Positions 1 to 7,772 of a stretch of DNA of 64,000 nt are shown here, one piece after another. Both the position numbers and the translations under genes were made by a program. The stretch's first letter is position 1; each line of letters starts with the position of its first letter. Source of the DNA: Acidovorax sp. sif1233. Lineage in GTDB: Bacteria > Pseudomonadota > Gammaproteobacteria > Burkholderiales > Burkholderiaceae_C. The notes under the pieces are model-generated. The model was not told the DNA's origin, did not search any database, and saw nothing but the letters and a program-made list of their open reading frames with translations. The stretch lies in assembly GCF_019218755.1 (NCBI RefSeq), contig NZ_JAHUWZ010000001.1, forward strand, positions 310,001-374,000, in the 5' to 3' direction.

Positions 1-313
1 CGATGGCATCCCAGGCCAGCCCTTCCCAGCTGCCAAAGTCCATTTCGCGCAGGCGGGCGTCGGGTTTGGGTATCAAATCAGGCCGCAGCGCTTGCAATTC
101 CATCGCAAGCTGCTCACATCTTTGTAGCGTGGAGTGGAACACCTGGATCCCGGGTGGCAGGGTGGTGGCCAGGCGTTCCGCGGCGGCGCGGGTGGCGGCG
201 GGGTCGGCGGGGACGTCCAGCGCGCCGTAGCAGATGCCGGGCGCCACCCGCGGCTGGGCATGGCGCACCAGCCAGAGGCGGGCGCCGCGCTGCGGTCGGG
301 CCACGGGCTTCAC
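1..313 (-). CDS. cobC: Alpha-ribazole phosphatase, N-terminal part (runs off the window)
   Basis: The reading frame starts at a GTG at 313 that overlaps the cobS stop by 4 bp (GTGA) and stays open to base 1, giving 104 codons. It carries the histidine phosphatase signature LVRHAQP near residue 15, then STLQRC and LREMDFGSWEGL, as in CobC/phosphoglycerate mutase-fold enzymes. The family removes the phosphate from alpha-ribazole phosphate or adenosylcobalamin phosphate in the lower-loop assembly of vitamin B12. The overlap with cobS supports translational coupling and the same pathway. The C-terminal half with the second catalytic histidine is outside the window. The alternative, another histidine phosphatase, is unlikely given the neighbour. 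Confidence 0.82.
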   Translation of the reverse strand, partial: MKPVARPQRGARLWLVRHAQPRVAPGICYGALDVPADPAATRAAAERLATTLPPGIQVFHSTLQRCEQLAMELQALRPDLIPKPDARLREMDFGSWEGLAWDAI

Positions 314-1116
314 ATCCAGCGCAGGGCCAGCGCCGCGCCCAGGTAGAAGCCGATTTCGCTGACCTGCTGCGTGGCGCCCAGGCAATCCCCCGTGAACCCC
401 CGCAGCCGGCGCGCAAACCAGCGGGCCATCCAGGCGGCGGCGAGGGCGCTCAGCACAATGGCTGCTACTAAATATGTAGCTGATTGCGCTTTCCAGACAA
501 GCGCCAGCGGCACAAAACACCATGAAAATGCCGTCGCCAGCGCAGTGCCCGAGATCTGGTCGGCCAGCGGCTTGCTTTTGGAGCGGGCGGTGTCCCCCAC
601 ATGCGGCAGGCTGCGCACGATGAGCAGGGGCCAGAAACGCGACACCACATGGGCCCCCGCCAGCGCGGCCACGGCGGCCAGCAGGCTGTGGGAGCCCAGC
701 AGCGCCAGCACGCTGAGCTTGGCCAGCAGCGCCAGCACCAGGGCCATGGCACCGAACGCGCCGATGCGCGAGTCCTTCATGATGTCCAGCGCCCGCTCGC
801 GGTCGGCACTGCCGCCCAGGCCGTCGGCCACATCGGCCAGGCCGTCCTCGTGGAAGCCGCCGGTCATCAGCACCGTGGCGATGGTGCAGAACACGGCGGC
901 CACGGCCGGTGCCAGCGGATTGGGCGCCAGCGCCCAGTGAAGCGCGGCATAGACGCCCGCCGCGAGCAGCGCCGCCAACCAGCCAATGCCCGGAAAGTGC
1001 GCCGCGCTGGCGCGCAGCATGGCGGGGCTGTAGCCCACCCACTGCGCCAGCCGCCCGGTCACCGGGATGCGCGTGAAGAACTGCACGGCCAGCAGGTAGT
1101 GGCGCAGGGCTTGCAT
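310..1116 (-). CDS. cobS: Adenosylcobinamide-GDP ribazoletransferase (cobalamin synthase)
   Basis: 268 residues, the normal length. This integral membrane enzyme joins adenosylcobinamide-GDP to alpha-ribazole (phosphate) to finish the cobalamin nucleotide loop. The N-terminus (LLAVQFFTRIPVTG) and the conserved GGFHEDGLADVADGLGG and KDSRIGAFG segments, in the first half of the protein, are family hallmarks with acidic metal-binding residues. Several hydrophobic segments follow. The stop overlaps the cobC GTG by 4 bp. An odd feature is that codons around 476-511 match the dispersed palindromic repeat B, so a short stretch in the C-terminal third (VWKAQSATYL) appears to come from the repeat while the frame stays open. 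Confidence 0.93.
   Translation of the reverse strand: MQALRHYLLAVQFFTRIPVTGRLAQWVGYSPAMLRASAAHFPGIGWLAALLAAGVYAALHWALAPNPLAPAVAAVFCTIATVLMTGGFHEDGLADVADGLGGSADRERALDIMKDSRIGAFGAMALVLALLAKLSVLALLGSHSLLAAVAALAGAHVVSRFWPLLIVRSLPHVGDTARSKSKPLADQISGTALATAFSWCFVPLALVWKAQSATYLVAAIVLSALAAAWMARWFARRLRGFTGDCLGATQQVSEIGFYLGAALALRWM
476..511 (+). repeat. Repeat B copy inside cobS
   Basis: The stretch reads TAGCTG, TTGCGCTT, a six-base loop, ACAAGCGCC, then AGCGGC. This is the arrangement of the ~45 bp palindromic repeat found at least eleven other times in the window. It is unusual in lying within a conserved coding frame. The match is diverged, so chance resemblance is not fully excluded. Confidence 0.55.
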
Positions 1117-1142
1117 GGACGGGCGGAGGAGGCTATGTCAGA

Positions 1143-1183
1143 TTTGATAGCTGCCAGCGCTGGTTGGATAAGCGCTGGAGGCC
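1143..1183 (+). repeat. Repeat B copy between ilvA and cobS
   Basis: The palindromic core CAGCGCT, loop, AAGCGCTGG is preceded by TTGATAGCTGC and followed by AGGCC. It lies in the short gap downstream of ilvA and upstream of cobS and could form a hairpin at the end of the ilvA message. It is one of the closest matches to the repeat consensus. Confidence 0.8.
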
Positions 1184-1202
1184 GGTTCGACCCATATCCT
1201 GG

Positions 1203-2765
1203 TCACTTGGAACGCAGGAACAGCCGGTAGGCCGGGTTCAGCGTCTCTTCCACGTATGGGTAGCCCAGCGTGGCCAGGAAGGCGTCGAACGTGGCGGTGT
1301 CCTCGGGCGGCACCTGCATGCCCACGAGGATGCGGCCGTAGTCGGCGCCCTGGTTGCGGTAGTGGAACAGGCTGATGTTCCAGGTCGGCTGCATCAGGCT
1401 CAGGAACTTGAGCAGCGCGCCCGGCCGCTCGGGGAAGGTGAAGCGCATCAGCCGCTCGTCCTGCGCCAGCGCCGAATGGCCGCCCACCAGGTGGCGCAGG
1501 TGTTCCTTGGCCAGTTCGTCGTGGGTCAGGTCCAGCGCCTCGAAGCCGTGGCGGCCGAAGTTCCGGGCGATCTTGTCCGATTCGCCCTTGCCGTTGGTGG
1601 TCAGGCCCACGAACACATGGGCCTTGGCGGCGTCGCTGATGCGGTAGTTGAACTCGGTCACGTTGCGCGCGCCGCCGGGCAGGTCGCCCACCACCTCGCA
1701 AAAGCGCCGGAAACTGCCGCGTTCCTCGGGGATGGTCACGGCGAACAGCGCCTCGCGCTCCTCGCCCACCTCGGCGCGCTCGGCCACGAAGCGCAGGCGG
1801 TCGAAGTTCATGTTGGCGCCGCACAGGATGGCGGCGTAGGTCTCGCCCCGGGTCTTGTTCTCGGCCACGTACTGTTTGATGGCGGCCACGGCCAGGGCCC
1901 CCGCGGGCTCGACGATGCTGCGCGTGTCCACGAAGATGTCCTTGATGGCGGCGCAGACGGCGTCGGTGTCCACGGTGATGAAGCCGTCCACCAGGCCGCT
2001 GTGGGTGATGCGGAAGGTTTCCTCGCCCACGAGCTTGACGGCCGTGCCGTCCGAGAACAGGCCCACATCGGGCAGCGTGACGCGCTGGTGCGCGTTGACC
2101 GACTGGATCATCGCGTCCGAGTCGTTCATCTGTACCCCGATCACCTTGATCTCGGGCCGCACGGCCTTGATGTAGTTGGCCACGCCAGAGATGAGCCCGC
2201 CGCCGCCGATGGCCACGAACACGGCATCGAGCTGGTTGCTGCCCAGGCTTTGCAGCTGGCGCAGGATCTCCATGGCGATGGTGCCCTGGCCCGCGATCAC
2301 GTCCGGGTCGTCGAACGGGTGCACGAAGGTCAGGCCCTGTTCCTTTTCAAGCGTCACCGAGTGGCCGTAGGCGTCGGAATAGCTCTCGCCAAACAGCACG
2401 ACCTCGCCACCCAGCGTCTTCACGGCATCGATCTTGAGCTGCGGCGTGGTGGTCGGCATCACGATGACCGCGCGGGCGCCCAGCTTGTGGGCGCTCATGG
2501 CCACGCCCTGCGCGTGGTTGCCGGCCGAGGCGCAGATCACTCCGCGCGCGAGCTGCTCGGGCGTGAGGTGCGCCATCTTGTTGTAGGCGCCGCGCAGCTT
2601 GAAGCTGAACACCGCCTGCTGGTCCTCGCGCTTCAAGAGCACCTTGTTGTGCAGGCGGCGGCTGAGGTTCTTGGCGGGCTCCAGCGCCGACTCCACCGCC
2701 ACGTCGTACACGCGGGCGGTCAGGATTTTCTTCAGGTAGTCGGCGGGAGTGAGGTGCTGGGTCAT
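1203..2765 (-). CDS. ilvA: Threonine ammonia-lyase, biosynthetic
   Basis: 520 residues, the size of the long biosynthetic form with two C-terminal ACT-like regulatory domains. It deaminates threonine to 2-oxobutanoate with pyridoxal phosphate, the first step of isoleucine synthesis. The PLP lysine lies in SFKLRGAYN (K56). The glycine-rich phosphate-binding loop is GGGGLISG, and ASAGNHAQG matches the fold type II signature. The last ~180 residues contain two repeats beginning near RGSFRRFCEVVGDLPGG and RPGALLKFLSLM, where isoleucine and valine normally act. The start at 2765 gives a family-typical N-terminus. A factor-independent terminator hairpin on the same strand lies ~110 bp upstream (2875-2908). 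Confidence 0.96.
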   Translation of the reverse strand: MTQHLTPADYLKKILTARVYDVAVESALEPAKNLSRRLHNKVLLKREDQQAVFSFKLRGAYNKMAHLTPEQLARGVICASAGNHAQGVAMSAHKLGARAVIVMPTTTPQLKIDAVKTLGGEVVLFGESYSDAYGHSVTLEKEQGLTFVHPFDDPDVIAGQGTIAMEILRQLQSLGSNQLDAVFVAIGGGGLISGVANYIKAVRPEIKVIGVQMNDSDAMIQSVNAHQRVTLPDVGLFSDGTAVKLVGEETFRITHSGLVDGFITVDTDAVCAAIKDIFVDTRSIVEPAGALAVAAIKQYVAENKTRGETYAAILCGANMNFDRLRFVAERAEVGEEREALFAVTIPEERGSFRRFCEVVGDLPGGARNVTEFNYRISDAAKAHVFVGLTTNGKGESDKIARNFGRHGFEALDLTHDELAKEHLRHLVGGHSALAQDERLMRFTFPERPGALLKFLSLMQPTWNISLFHYRNQGADYGRILVGMQVPPEDTATFDAFLATLGYPYVEETLNPAYRLFLRSK

Positions 2766-2874
2766 GGCGGGAGCTGGTGGGGCCGCCGCTGGACAGCGGC
2801 GGGGGCCACATCATAGGGCGTCGGTTTCCGGCCTGGCCCGGACGCCACACGGGCGGCGCGCGGCCGGACCGGCC

Positions 2875-2908
2875 AAAAAAAAGCCCCGGGCCGTGAGGCC
2901 TGGGGCTA
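2875..2908 (-). terminator. Intrinsic terminator reading leftwards, upstream of ilvA
   Basis: On the minus strand an 11 bp stem (AGCCCCAGGCC, TCAC loop, GGCCCGGGGCT, one G-T pair) is followed by nine T. It lies between the divergent ilvA and osmC starts, with no minus-strand gene just upstream of it. It therefore terminates either a short independent RNA or the ilvA leader. A second small hairpin (TCCATC/GATGGA, 2911-2931) and a CTCCTCC motif (about 2929-2935) precede it on the same strand. The rest of the 359 bp gap shows nothing definite. Confidence 0.75.
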
Positions 2909-3124
2909 ATCCATCCTTTGAGGAGATGGAGGAGACAATCGGTGCGGGGCAAGTACCGGATTCCGGACTTCTTGCCGCCTGCCGTTTCCTTTTTGTTCGA
3001 AACCGGCAGCGCATGGGCGAAGTTTAGCGCGAGTCTTGTTGCGATGCAGCAAAATTCGCATCAAATTCTTTTCGTTTCGGTTTTCCGTGCGAAAAAAACC
3101 ACGTGTCACACAGGAGAAACACAA

Positions 3125-3574
3125 ATGGAATGCACAGTCAGTTGGACGGGAGGGGCAGGAACACGCTCCGGCATGGGCTTCGTGGCCGAAACCGGCAGCG
3201 GCCATGTCCTGGCCATGGATGGCGCCCCCGATGCCGCCAATCCCGCCAATGGCGGGCAGAATCTGGCGCCCCGGCCCATGGAGACGGTGCTGGCCGGAAC
3301 GGGTGGCTGCACCGCCTATGACGTGGTCCTGATCCTCAAGCGGGGCCGCCACGACGTGCGCGGCTGCAGCGTCAAGCTCACCACCGAGCGGGCCCAGACC
3401 GACCCCAAGGTGTTCACCAAGATCCACATGCATTTCACCGTGACGGGCAAGGGGATTCCCGCCGCGGCGGTGGAGCGCGCCATTGCCATGAGCCACGACA
3501 AATACTGCTCGGCCAGCATCATGCTCGGCAAGACCGCCGAGATCACCACCGGCTTCGAGGTGATCGAGGCCTGA
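3125..3574 (+). CDS. OsmC/Ohr-family peroxiredoxin-like protein (YhfA type)
   Basis: 149 residues starting at an ATG at 3125, with AGGAG (3111-3115) as ribosome binding site. OsmC-fold proteins reduce organic hydroperoxides through two conserved cysteines. Here C62 in GTGGCTAYDV and C128 in HDKYCSAS are both present and correctly spaced. The sequence looks closer to the YhfA-like branch than to Ohr or OsmC proper, so peroxidase activity is inferred from the fold and the cysteines only. It is monocistronic and divergent from ilvA. An upstream extension of the same frame lacks a ribosome binding site and was not used. Confidence 0.85.
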   Translation: MECTVSWTGGAGTRSGMGFVAETGSGHVLAMDGAPDAANPANGGQNLAPRPMETVLAGTGGCTAYDVVLILKRGRHDVRGCSVKLTTERAQTDPKVFTKIHMHFTVTGKGIPAAAVERAIAMSHDKYCSASIMLGKTAEITTGFEVIEA

Positions 3575-3644
3575 CGGCCGCCCCGAACCGCGGCGGGCGC
3601 CCGGGCCGCACGCACTTTCCCGGTGCAGGGCTCCGGGGGAACGG

Positions 3645-4262
3645 TCAGATGTAGTGCGCCGTGGTGGTCATCACCTTGGCGGCGGCCCTCATCGCGGCGC
3701 GGGCGGGTGCCGGCAGCTGCAGCGCGCCGGAGGCCCGCGCCTGCGCCGCGTGGCGCTCCTCGTCGTCCTTCATTCGGGCCACCACGGCCCGTGAGGCCAG
3801 GTCCTGCGCGGGAAGCCGCGCAAGGTGGCCCTGCAAATGCGCCGCCACCTGGTTTTCCGTCTCCGCCACGAACCCCAGGCTGGCCCGGTCGCTCACCTTG
3901 GCCGCTACCAGGCCCAGCGCGAAGGCGCCCGCGAACCACAGCGGATTGAGCAGGCTGGGGCGTGCTCCCAGGGCCTCCAGGCGCCCGCGCGTCCAGGCCA
4001 GATGGTCTGTTTCTTCCCGGGCGGCCTCCAGCAAGTGCACGCGCAACCCTGCATCGCGTGTGACTGCGGCCTGCGCCGTGTAGAGGGCTTGCGCACAGAC
4101 TTCACCCACGTGATTGACCCGCATCAATGCCCCCGCCAGCTTCTTCTGGGCGGGGTCGAGGTCGGCTTCCGCGATGCCCAGGGCGGGCGTGGGCTCGCAG
4201 GCCCGGGGGGGCGCGAAAAGCGTGCGCAGGGCGTTGTCAGCGGCGGTCAGCAAGGGGTCCAT
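3645..4262 (-). CDS. coq7: Ubiquinone biosynthesis hydroxylase Coq7 (DMQ hydroxylase)
   Basis: 205 residues from the ATG at 4262. The frame extends upstream but the family begins near [16 protein letters not shown]. It hydroxylates 2-polyprenyl-3-methyl-6-methoxy-1,4-benzoquinone in the penultimate step of ubiquinone synthesis, using a di-iron centre. The ligand motifs are visible: E in [17 protein letters not shown], the central AETENQV, and DDEERH near the C-terminus. It converges with the OsmC gene. Coq7 with ubiquinone fits an aerobic proteobacterium. Confidence 0.94.
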   Translation of the reverse strand: MDPLLTAADNALRTLFAPPRACEPTPALGIAEADLDPAQKKLAGALMRVNHVGEVCAQALYTAQAAVTRDAGLRVHLLEAAREETDHLAWTRGRLEALGARPSLLNPLWFAGAFALGLVAAKVSDRASLGFVAETENQVAAHLQGHLARLPAQDLASRAVVARMKDDEERHAAQARASGALQLPAPARAAMRAAAKVMTTTAHYI

Positions 4263-4435
4263 GGCAGCTTTCAGGATGGCAAGGGGCAGGAAACACAATT
4301 TTCACTTGGATACAAATATTCGGCAGGTGCCGACGGGGGCCGCAAGGGTGCCGAAACCGATTTTGCTGGCGCTCCGTGAAATGTTGCAACACTGCAACGA
4401 TTTTCCCCTTTCGGGTCGATTGTGGGTGAATTCCT

Positions 4436-4464
4436 TTGCGAAACCCGGCCGGGTCTGGTGCAAT
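4436..4464 (+). promoter_or_regulatory. Candidate promoter of the major porin
   Basis: TTGCGA (4436-4441) and TGCAAT (4459-4464) are spaced by 17 bp. The spacer contains the palindrome ACCCGGCCGGGT. A transcript starting about 4470 would have a 5' leader of roughly 110 nt, long for this window but common for porin mRNAs. The rest of the 316 bp gap between coq7 and the porin shows no gene. Confidence 0.35.
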
Positions 4465-4578
4465 AAGAGCAACTTCCCCACCAGGAGGTTGGCCCGGGGA
4501 ACCGGCGGGACTGTGCAGGTGCTTTCACCATAGACCCCCCGTACCGGCGCCCTATGTTTAACCTTGGAGTAACTCGCA

Positions 4579-5637
4579 ATGAAAAAATCCCTGATTGCCC
4601 TGGCTGTGCTGGCTGCTTCCGGCGCTGCAATGGCTCAATCGTCCGTGACCCTGTTCGGCGTGGTTGATGCAACCTACGCTTACGGTTCCGGCAGCGTCGC
4701 TAACAAGTCCCAATTGACGAACTCCGGCTACAACAGCAGCCGTCTGGGTTTCCGCGGCGTTGAAGATCTGGGTGGCGGCATGTCCGCTTCGTTCTGGCTG
4801 GAAGCTGGTCTGAACAACGACAACGGCCAAGGCGCTGCTACCAACGCTACCAACCAAGGCGCCGCTGCTGCCCTGGGCAACGGCCAACAAGGCCTGACGT
4901 TCAACCGTCGTTCGACGGTCAGCCTGAACGGCGGCTTCGGTGAAGTGCGTCTGGGCCGTGACTACACGCCCCAATTCTGGAACCTGACCGTGTTCGATCC
5001 GTTCGGCACGAACGGTGTTGGCACGACCCAAACCCTGAACTCCAGCCTGGGTGGCCCAACCACCATCCGCGCTTCGAACGCCATCGGCTACTTCCTGCCT
5101 GGCAACCTGGGCGGCTTCTACGGCCAAGCACAGTACTACATGGGTGAAAACCTGAGCAACGCTGCCAACAAGAAGGACGGCAACGGCCTGGCTCTGCGCG
5201 CTGGTTACGCCAACGGCCCCATCAACGTGGCTCTGGCTTTCTCTGACACCAAGTTCCTGAGCGGCAACATCAAGGCTGTGAACGTGGGCGGTCAATACGA
5301 TCTGGGCGTGGCCAAGATCATGGCTCACTACAACCAAGACGACATCAAGAACGGCAACGAAGGCAAGGGCTTCCTGATCGGTGGTCTGGTGCCAGTCGGC
5401 GCAGGCGAAATCCGTCTGTCTTACTCCACCTACAAGATCGAAACCCCCGGTGCTGATCCCCGCGCCAACAAGCTGGCTCTGGGCTACGTGCACAACCTGT
5501 CCAAGCGCACGGCTCTGTACGCAACGTACGCTCACGTGAGCAACAAGAACGGCTCCGCTCAGTCCCTGAACGGTTCCGTGACTGCTGCTGGCGAAAACTC
5601 CAACGGCTACGACTTCGGTATCCGTCACAGCTTCTAA
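4579..5637 (+). CDS. Gram-negative general porin (Omp32-like)
   Basis: 352 residues. The signal peptide MKKSLIALAVLAASGAAMA is followed by QSSVTLFGVVDATYAYG, the usual first strand of betaproteobacterial trimeric porins, and the protein ends in GIRHSF with the terminal phenylalanine needed for outer-membrane insertion. Alternating hydrophobic residues and RLGFRGVEDLGGG match the porin_4 family. Codon use differs from the neighbours (many GCT, CAA and TCC codons), as expected for a very highly expressed gene. GGAG precedes the ATG, and a strong terminator follows. It is probably the main diffusion channel of the cell, anion-selective if it behaves like Omp32. Confidence 0.93.
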   Translation: MKKSLIALAVLAASGAAMAQSSVTLFGVVDATYAYGSGSVANKSQLTNSGYNSSRLGFRGVEDLGGGMSASFWLEAGLNNDNGQGAATNATNQGAAAALGNGQQGLTFNRRSTVSLNGGFGEVRLGRDYTPQFWNLTVFDPFGTNGVGTTQTLNSSLGGPTTIRASNAIGYFLPGNLGGFYGQAQYYMGENLSNAANKKDGNGLALRAGYANGPINVALAFSDTKFLSGNIKAVNVGGQYDLGVAKIMAHYNQDDIKNGNEGKGFLIGGLVPVGAGEIRLSYSTYKIETPGADPRANKLALGYVHNLSKRTALYATYAHVSNKNGSAQSLNGSVTAAGENSNGYDFGIRHSF

Positions 5638-5680
5638 TATCAAGACTGGCCTTTGGCCAGTTGACGATATCAAAGCTAAA

Positions 5681-5707
5681 AAGCCGCCTTCGGGCGGCTT
5701 TTTTTTT
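5681..5707 (+). terminator. Porin transcription terminator
   Basis: A perfect 8 bp stem AAGCCGCC, loop TTCG, GGCGGCTT runs into nine T. A smaller hairpin (CTGGCC/GGCCAG, about 5645-5659) precedes it. The following ~340 bp up to 6050 hold no gene that I can see. Confidence 0.92.
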
Positions 5708-6013
5708 GACCGACCGACTGACTGTTTGTCTGCGGTTGATTGCGGGAGTTGAATTGTGGATTGCCCGAGTGAACAATCCAGTGCTGGATGGCATGTAACT
5801 CCGGGTACATGCCTGCTGCCGCTGCAATGCCTGGCACCTTCCGGAGGGCCTTGTTGGCCCTGTCTCCGTGGTTTCTTTCCCTTCTTTGCCCCGGTGCAGA
5901 TTCTTGGCACCATCCTTGCGTGCTGGAACGACGCAAAAGCAACGTAAATCCACCCTCAGAGGCCCTTCTCGGCGCTGGAGATTCAGGGATTTCCCGTTGG
6001 CTATAGAGCAACC

Positions 6014-6029
6014 TTTACTGCATAGTAAA
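6014..6029. promoter_or_regulatory. 16 bp palindrome in front of the peptide ABC operon
   Basis: TTTACTGCATAGTAAA is a perfect inverted repeat (TTTACT, GCAT, AGTAAA) 21 bp before the first gene of the operon. Its position suits an operator, but I do not recognise the binding protein. Confidence 0.4.
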
Positions 6030-6050
6030 ACTTTTAATCAAGAGGGTTCC

Positions 6051-7631
6051 ATGAAACTCAAATACAGTCTTTTGTCGGTAGCTGCCATGGCTGCACTGCT
6101 TGCAGCACCAGCGCTGCATGCCAAGCCCTTCAAATGGGCGAGCCAGGGGGAGATTGCGACCTGGGATATCCATTCCCAAAACAATGCACTGCAAAACGGC
6201 ATTCATGCCAATGTGTATGAGAGCCTGGTCTACTACAACAGCAAGACATTTGACGTGGAGCCCGTCCTGGCGACCTCCTGGAAAGAGGTCAGCCCCACAC
6301 AGGTGCGCTTCACGCTGCGCCAGGGAGTGAAGTTCCATGATGGGTCGGCGTTCACCGCCGATGACGCCGTGTACTCGCTGCAGCGCGCGATGGCGAAGAC
6401 GTCGAACTTCACGCCCTACATCCAGGGCATCAGCAAGGTCAACAAGGTCGACGCGCAAACCATCGACGTCATCCTGACGGCCCCCAATCCCGTGCTGCTG
6501 CGCCAGATGACCGAACTGCGCATGATGAGCAAGGCCTGGGCGGAAAAGAACAAGTCCGTGGAGCCCAAGGACATCAAGGGCAGCGATGAGAACTTTGCCC
6601 ACCGCAATGCCATGGGCACCGGCCCCTACACGCTGGAGTCGTGGCAGCCCGATGTGAAGATGGTCTTCAAGCGCAACCCCAACTGGTGGGGCAAGATGGA
6701 CGGCAACGTCACGGAAATCGTCTACACCCCGATCAAGTCCGCCGCCACGCGCATCGCTGCGCTGCTGTCGGGCGAAGTGGACATGGTGCTGGACCCCACG
6801 CCCCAGGATCTGGGTCGCCTGCGCGCCAGCCCCGACCTGAAGGTGATCGACGGTGTGGAGAACCGCACCATCTTCCTGGGCATGGACCAGTTCCGCGATG
6901 AGCTGCCAGGCTCCAACATCAAGGGCAAGAACCCGCTCAAGGACGTGCGCGTGCGCAAGGCCCTGTACCAGGCCATCGATGCCGACACGATCTCGCGCAA
7001 CATCATGCGCGGCCTGGGCAAGCCTACGGGCACCATCGTGGCGCCCCAGGTGGCCGGATACACCGAAGCCGTAGGCAAGCGTTTCCCCTACAGTGTCGAA
7101 GCCTCCAAGAAGCTGCTGGCCGAAGCGGGTTATCCCGATGGCTTCGAAGTGGATTTCGCCTGCCCGAACAACCGCTACATCAACGACGAGGCCATCTGCC
7201 AGGCCGTGACGGCCATGTGGTCGCGTGTGGGCGTGAAGGCCAAGCTGCGCACGCTGCCACTGGTGAACTATTTCCCCATGATCCAGCGCTACGAAGCCAG
7301 CATCTACATGCTGGGCTGGGGCGTGCCGACGTTCGATGCGTTGTACAGCCTGCAGTCGCTGGTACGCACCGTGGGCCAGGGGGGTGACGGCAACTACAAC
7401 GTGGGCCGCTACAGCAACCAGCGCATGGACTACCTGGTGGACCGGATCAAGGCCGAGACGGACGCTCCCGTGCGCGCGCGCATGCTGACGGAGGCGCTGC
7501 AGCTGTCCAATGACACCGTATCCCACCTTCCTCTGCATGACCAGGTGATACCCTGGGCCATGAAGAAGAACGTGGAGCTGGTCCACCGCGCCGACAACCG
7601 CGTGGACATGCGCACGGTCAAGGTGAACTGA
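6051..7631 (+). CDS. ABC transporter substrate-binding protein, peptide family (SBP_bac_5), first of two
   Basis: 526 residues with signal peptide MKLKYSLLSVAAMAALLAAPALHA. The start at 6051 has AGAGGG upstream; the open frame before it lacks a signal and was discarded. It is a periplasmic peptide/nickel-type receptor, with VNYFPMIQRYEASIYMLGW and GVKFHDGSAFTADDAVYS typical of DppA/OppA-like proteins. It is clearly paralogous to the protein at 10205, sharing ATRIAALLSGEVD, NRTIFLGMDQ-type and AGYPDGFEV segments. It opens a seven-gene transporter operon. A perfect 30 bp palindrome follows it, possibly protecting its mRNA segment. Confidence 0.92.
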   Translation: MKLKYSLLSVAAMAALLAAPALHAKPFKWASQGEIATWDIHSQNNALQNGIHANVYESLVYYNSKTFDVEPVLATSWKEVSPTQVRFTLRQGVKFHDGSAFTADDAVYSLQRAMAKTSNFTPYIQGISKVNKVDAQTIDVILTAPNPVLLRQMTELRMMSKAWAEKNKSVEPKDIKGSDENFAHRNAMGTGPYTLESWQPDVKMVFKRNPNWWGKMDGNVTEIVYTPIKSAATRIAALLSGEVDMVLDPTPQDLGRLRASPDLKVIDGVENRTIFLGMDQFRDELPGSNIKGKNPLKDVRVRKALYQAIDADTISRNIMRGLGKPTGTIVAPQVAGYTEAVGKRFPYSVEASKKLLAEAGYPDGFEVDFACPNNRYINDEAICQAVTAMWSRVGVKAKLRTLPLVNYFPMIQRYEASIYMLGWGVPTFDALYSLQSLVRTVGQGGDGNYNVGRYSNQRMDYLVDRIKAETDAPVRARMLTEALQLSNDTVSHLPLHDQVIPWAMKKNVELVHRADNRVDMRTVKVN

Positions 7632-7648
7632 TCGATTGTCGATACGCT

Positions 7649-7678
7649 GAGAGCAAGGGCCTCGAGGCCCTTGCTCTC
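7649..7678 (+). other. Intercistronic mRNA hairpin after the first binding-protein gene
   Basis: A perfect 30 bp palindrome (arms GAGAGCAAGGGCC and GGCCCTTGCTCTC around TCGA) lies 18 bp after the stop. No T tract follows, so it is less like a terminator than an RNA-stabilising or attenuating stem of the malE-malF kind. Confidence 0.7.
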
Positions 7679-7772
7679 CTTGATTCAGTTTGACGACGAC
7701 GTATTGCCAGTCAGTGCCCCTGCCATCAAAAGTGGCCGCGGTGCCTTTATCGAACACTCACTCGACTTCCCG

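Noticed and set aside
1164..2816. 550-codon plus-strand open frame opposite ilvA
   Set aside because: It mirrors the real ilvA gene; the translation is rich in His/Gly/Val with no family resemblance and no ribosome binding site.
2766..3124. T-box or branched-chain leader peptide before ilvA
   Set aside because: No specifier/antiterminator elements and no short frame with a run of Ile, Val, Leu or Thr codons was found; only the terminator and CU-rich motif remain.
6015..7757. 580-codon minus-strand frame opposite the first peptide receptor
   Set aside because: Antisense shadow of a high-GC gene; the translation has no domain pattern, and the plus strand has signal peptide and motifs.
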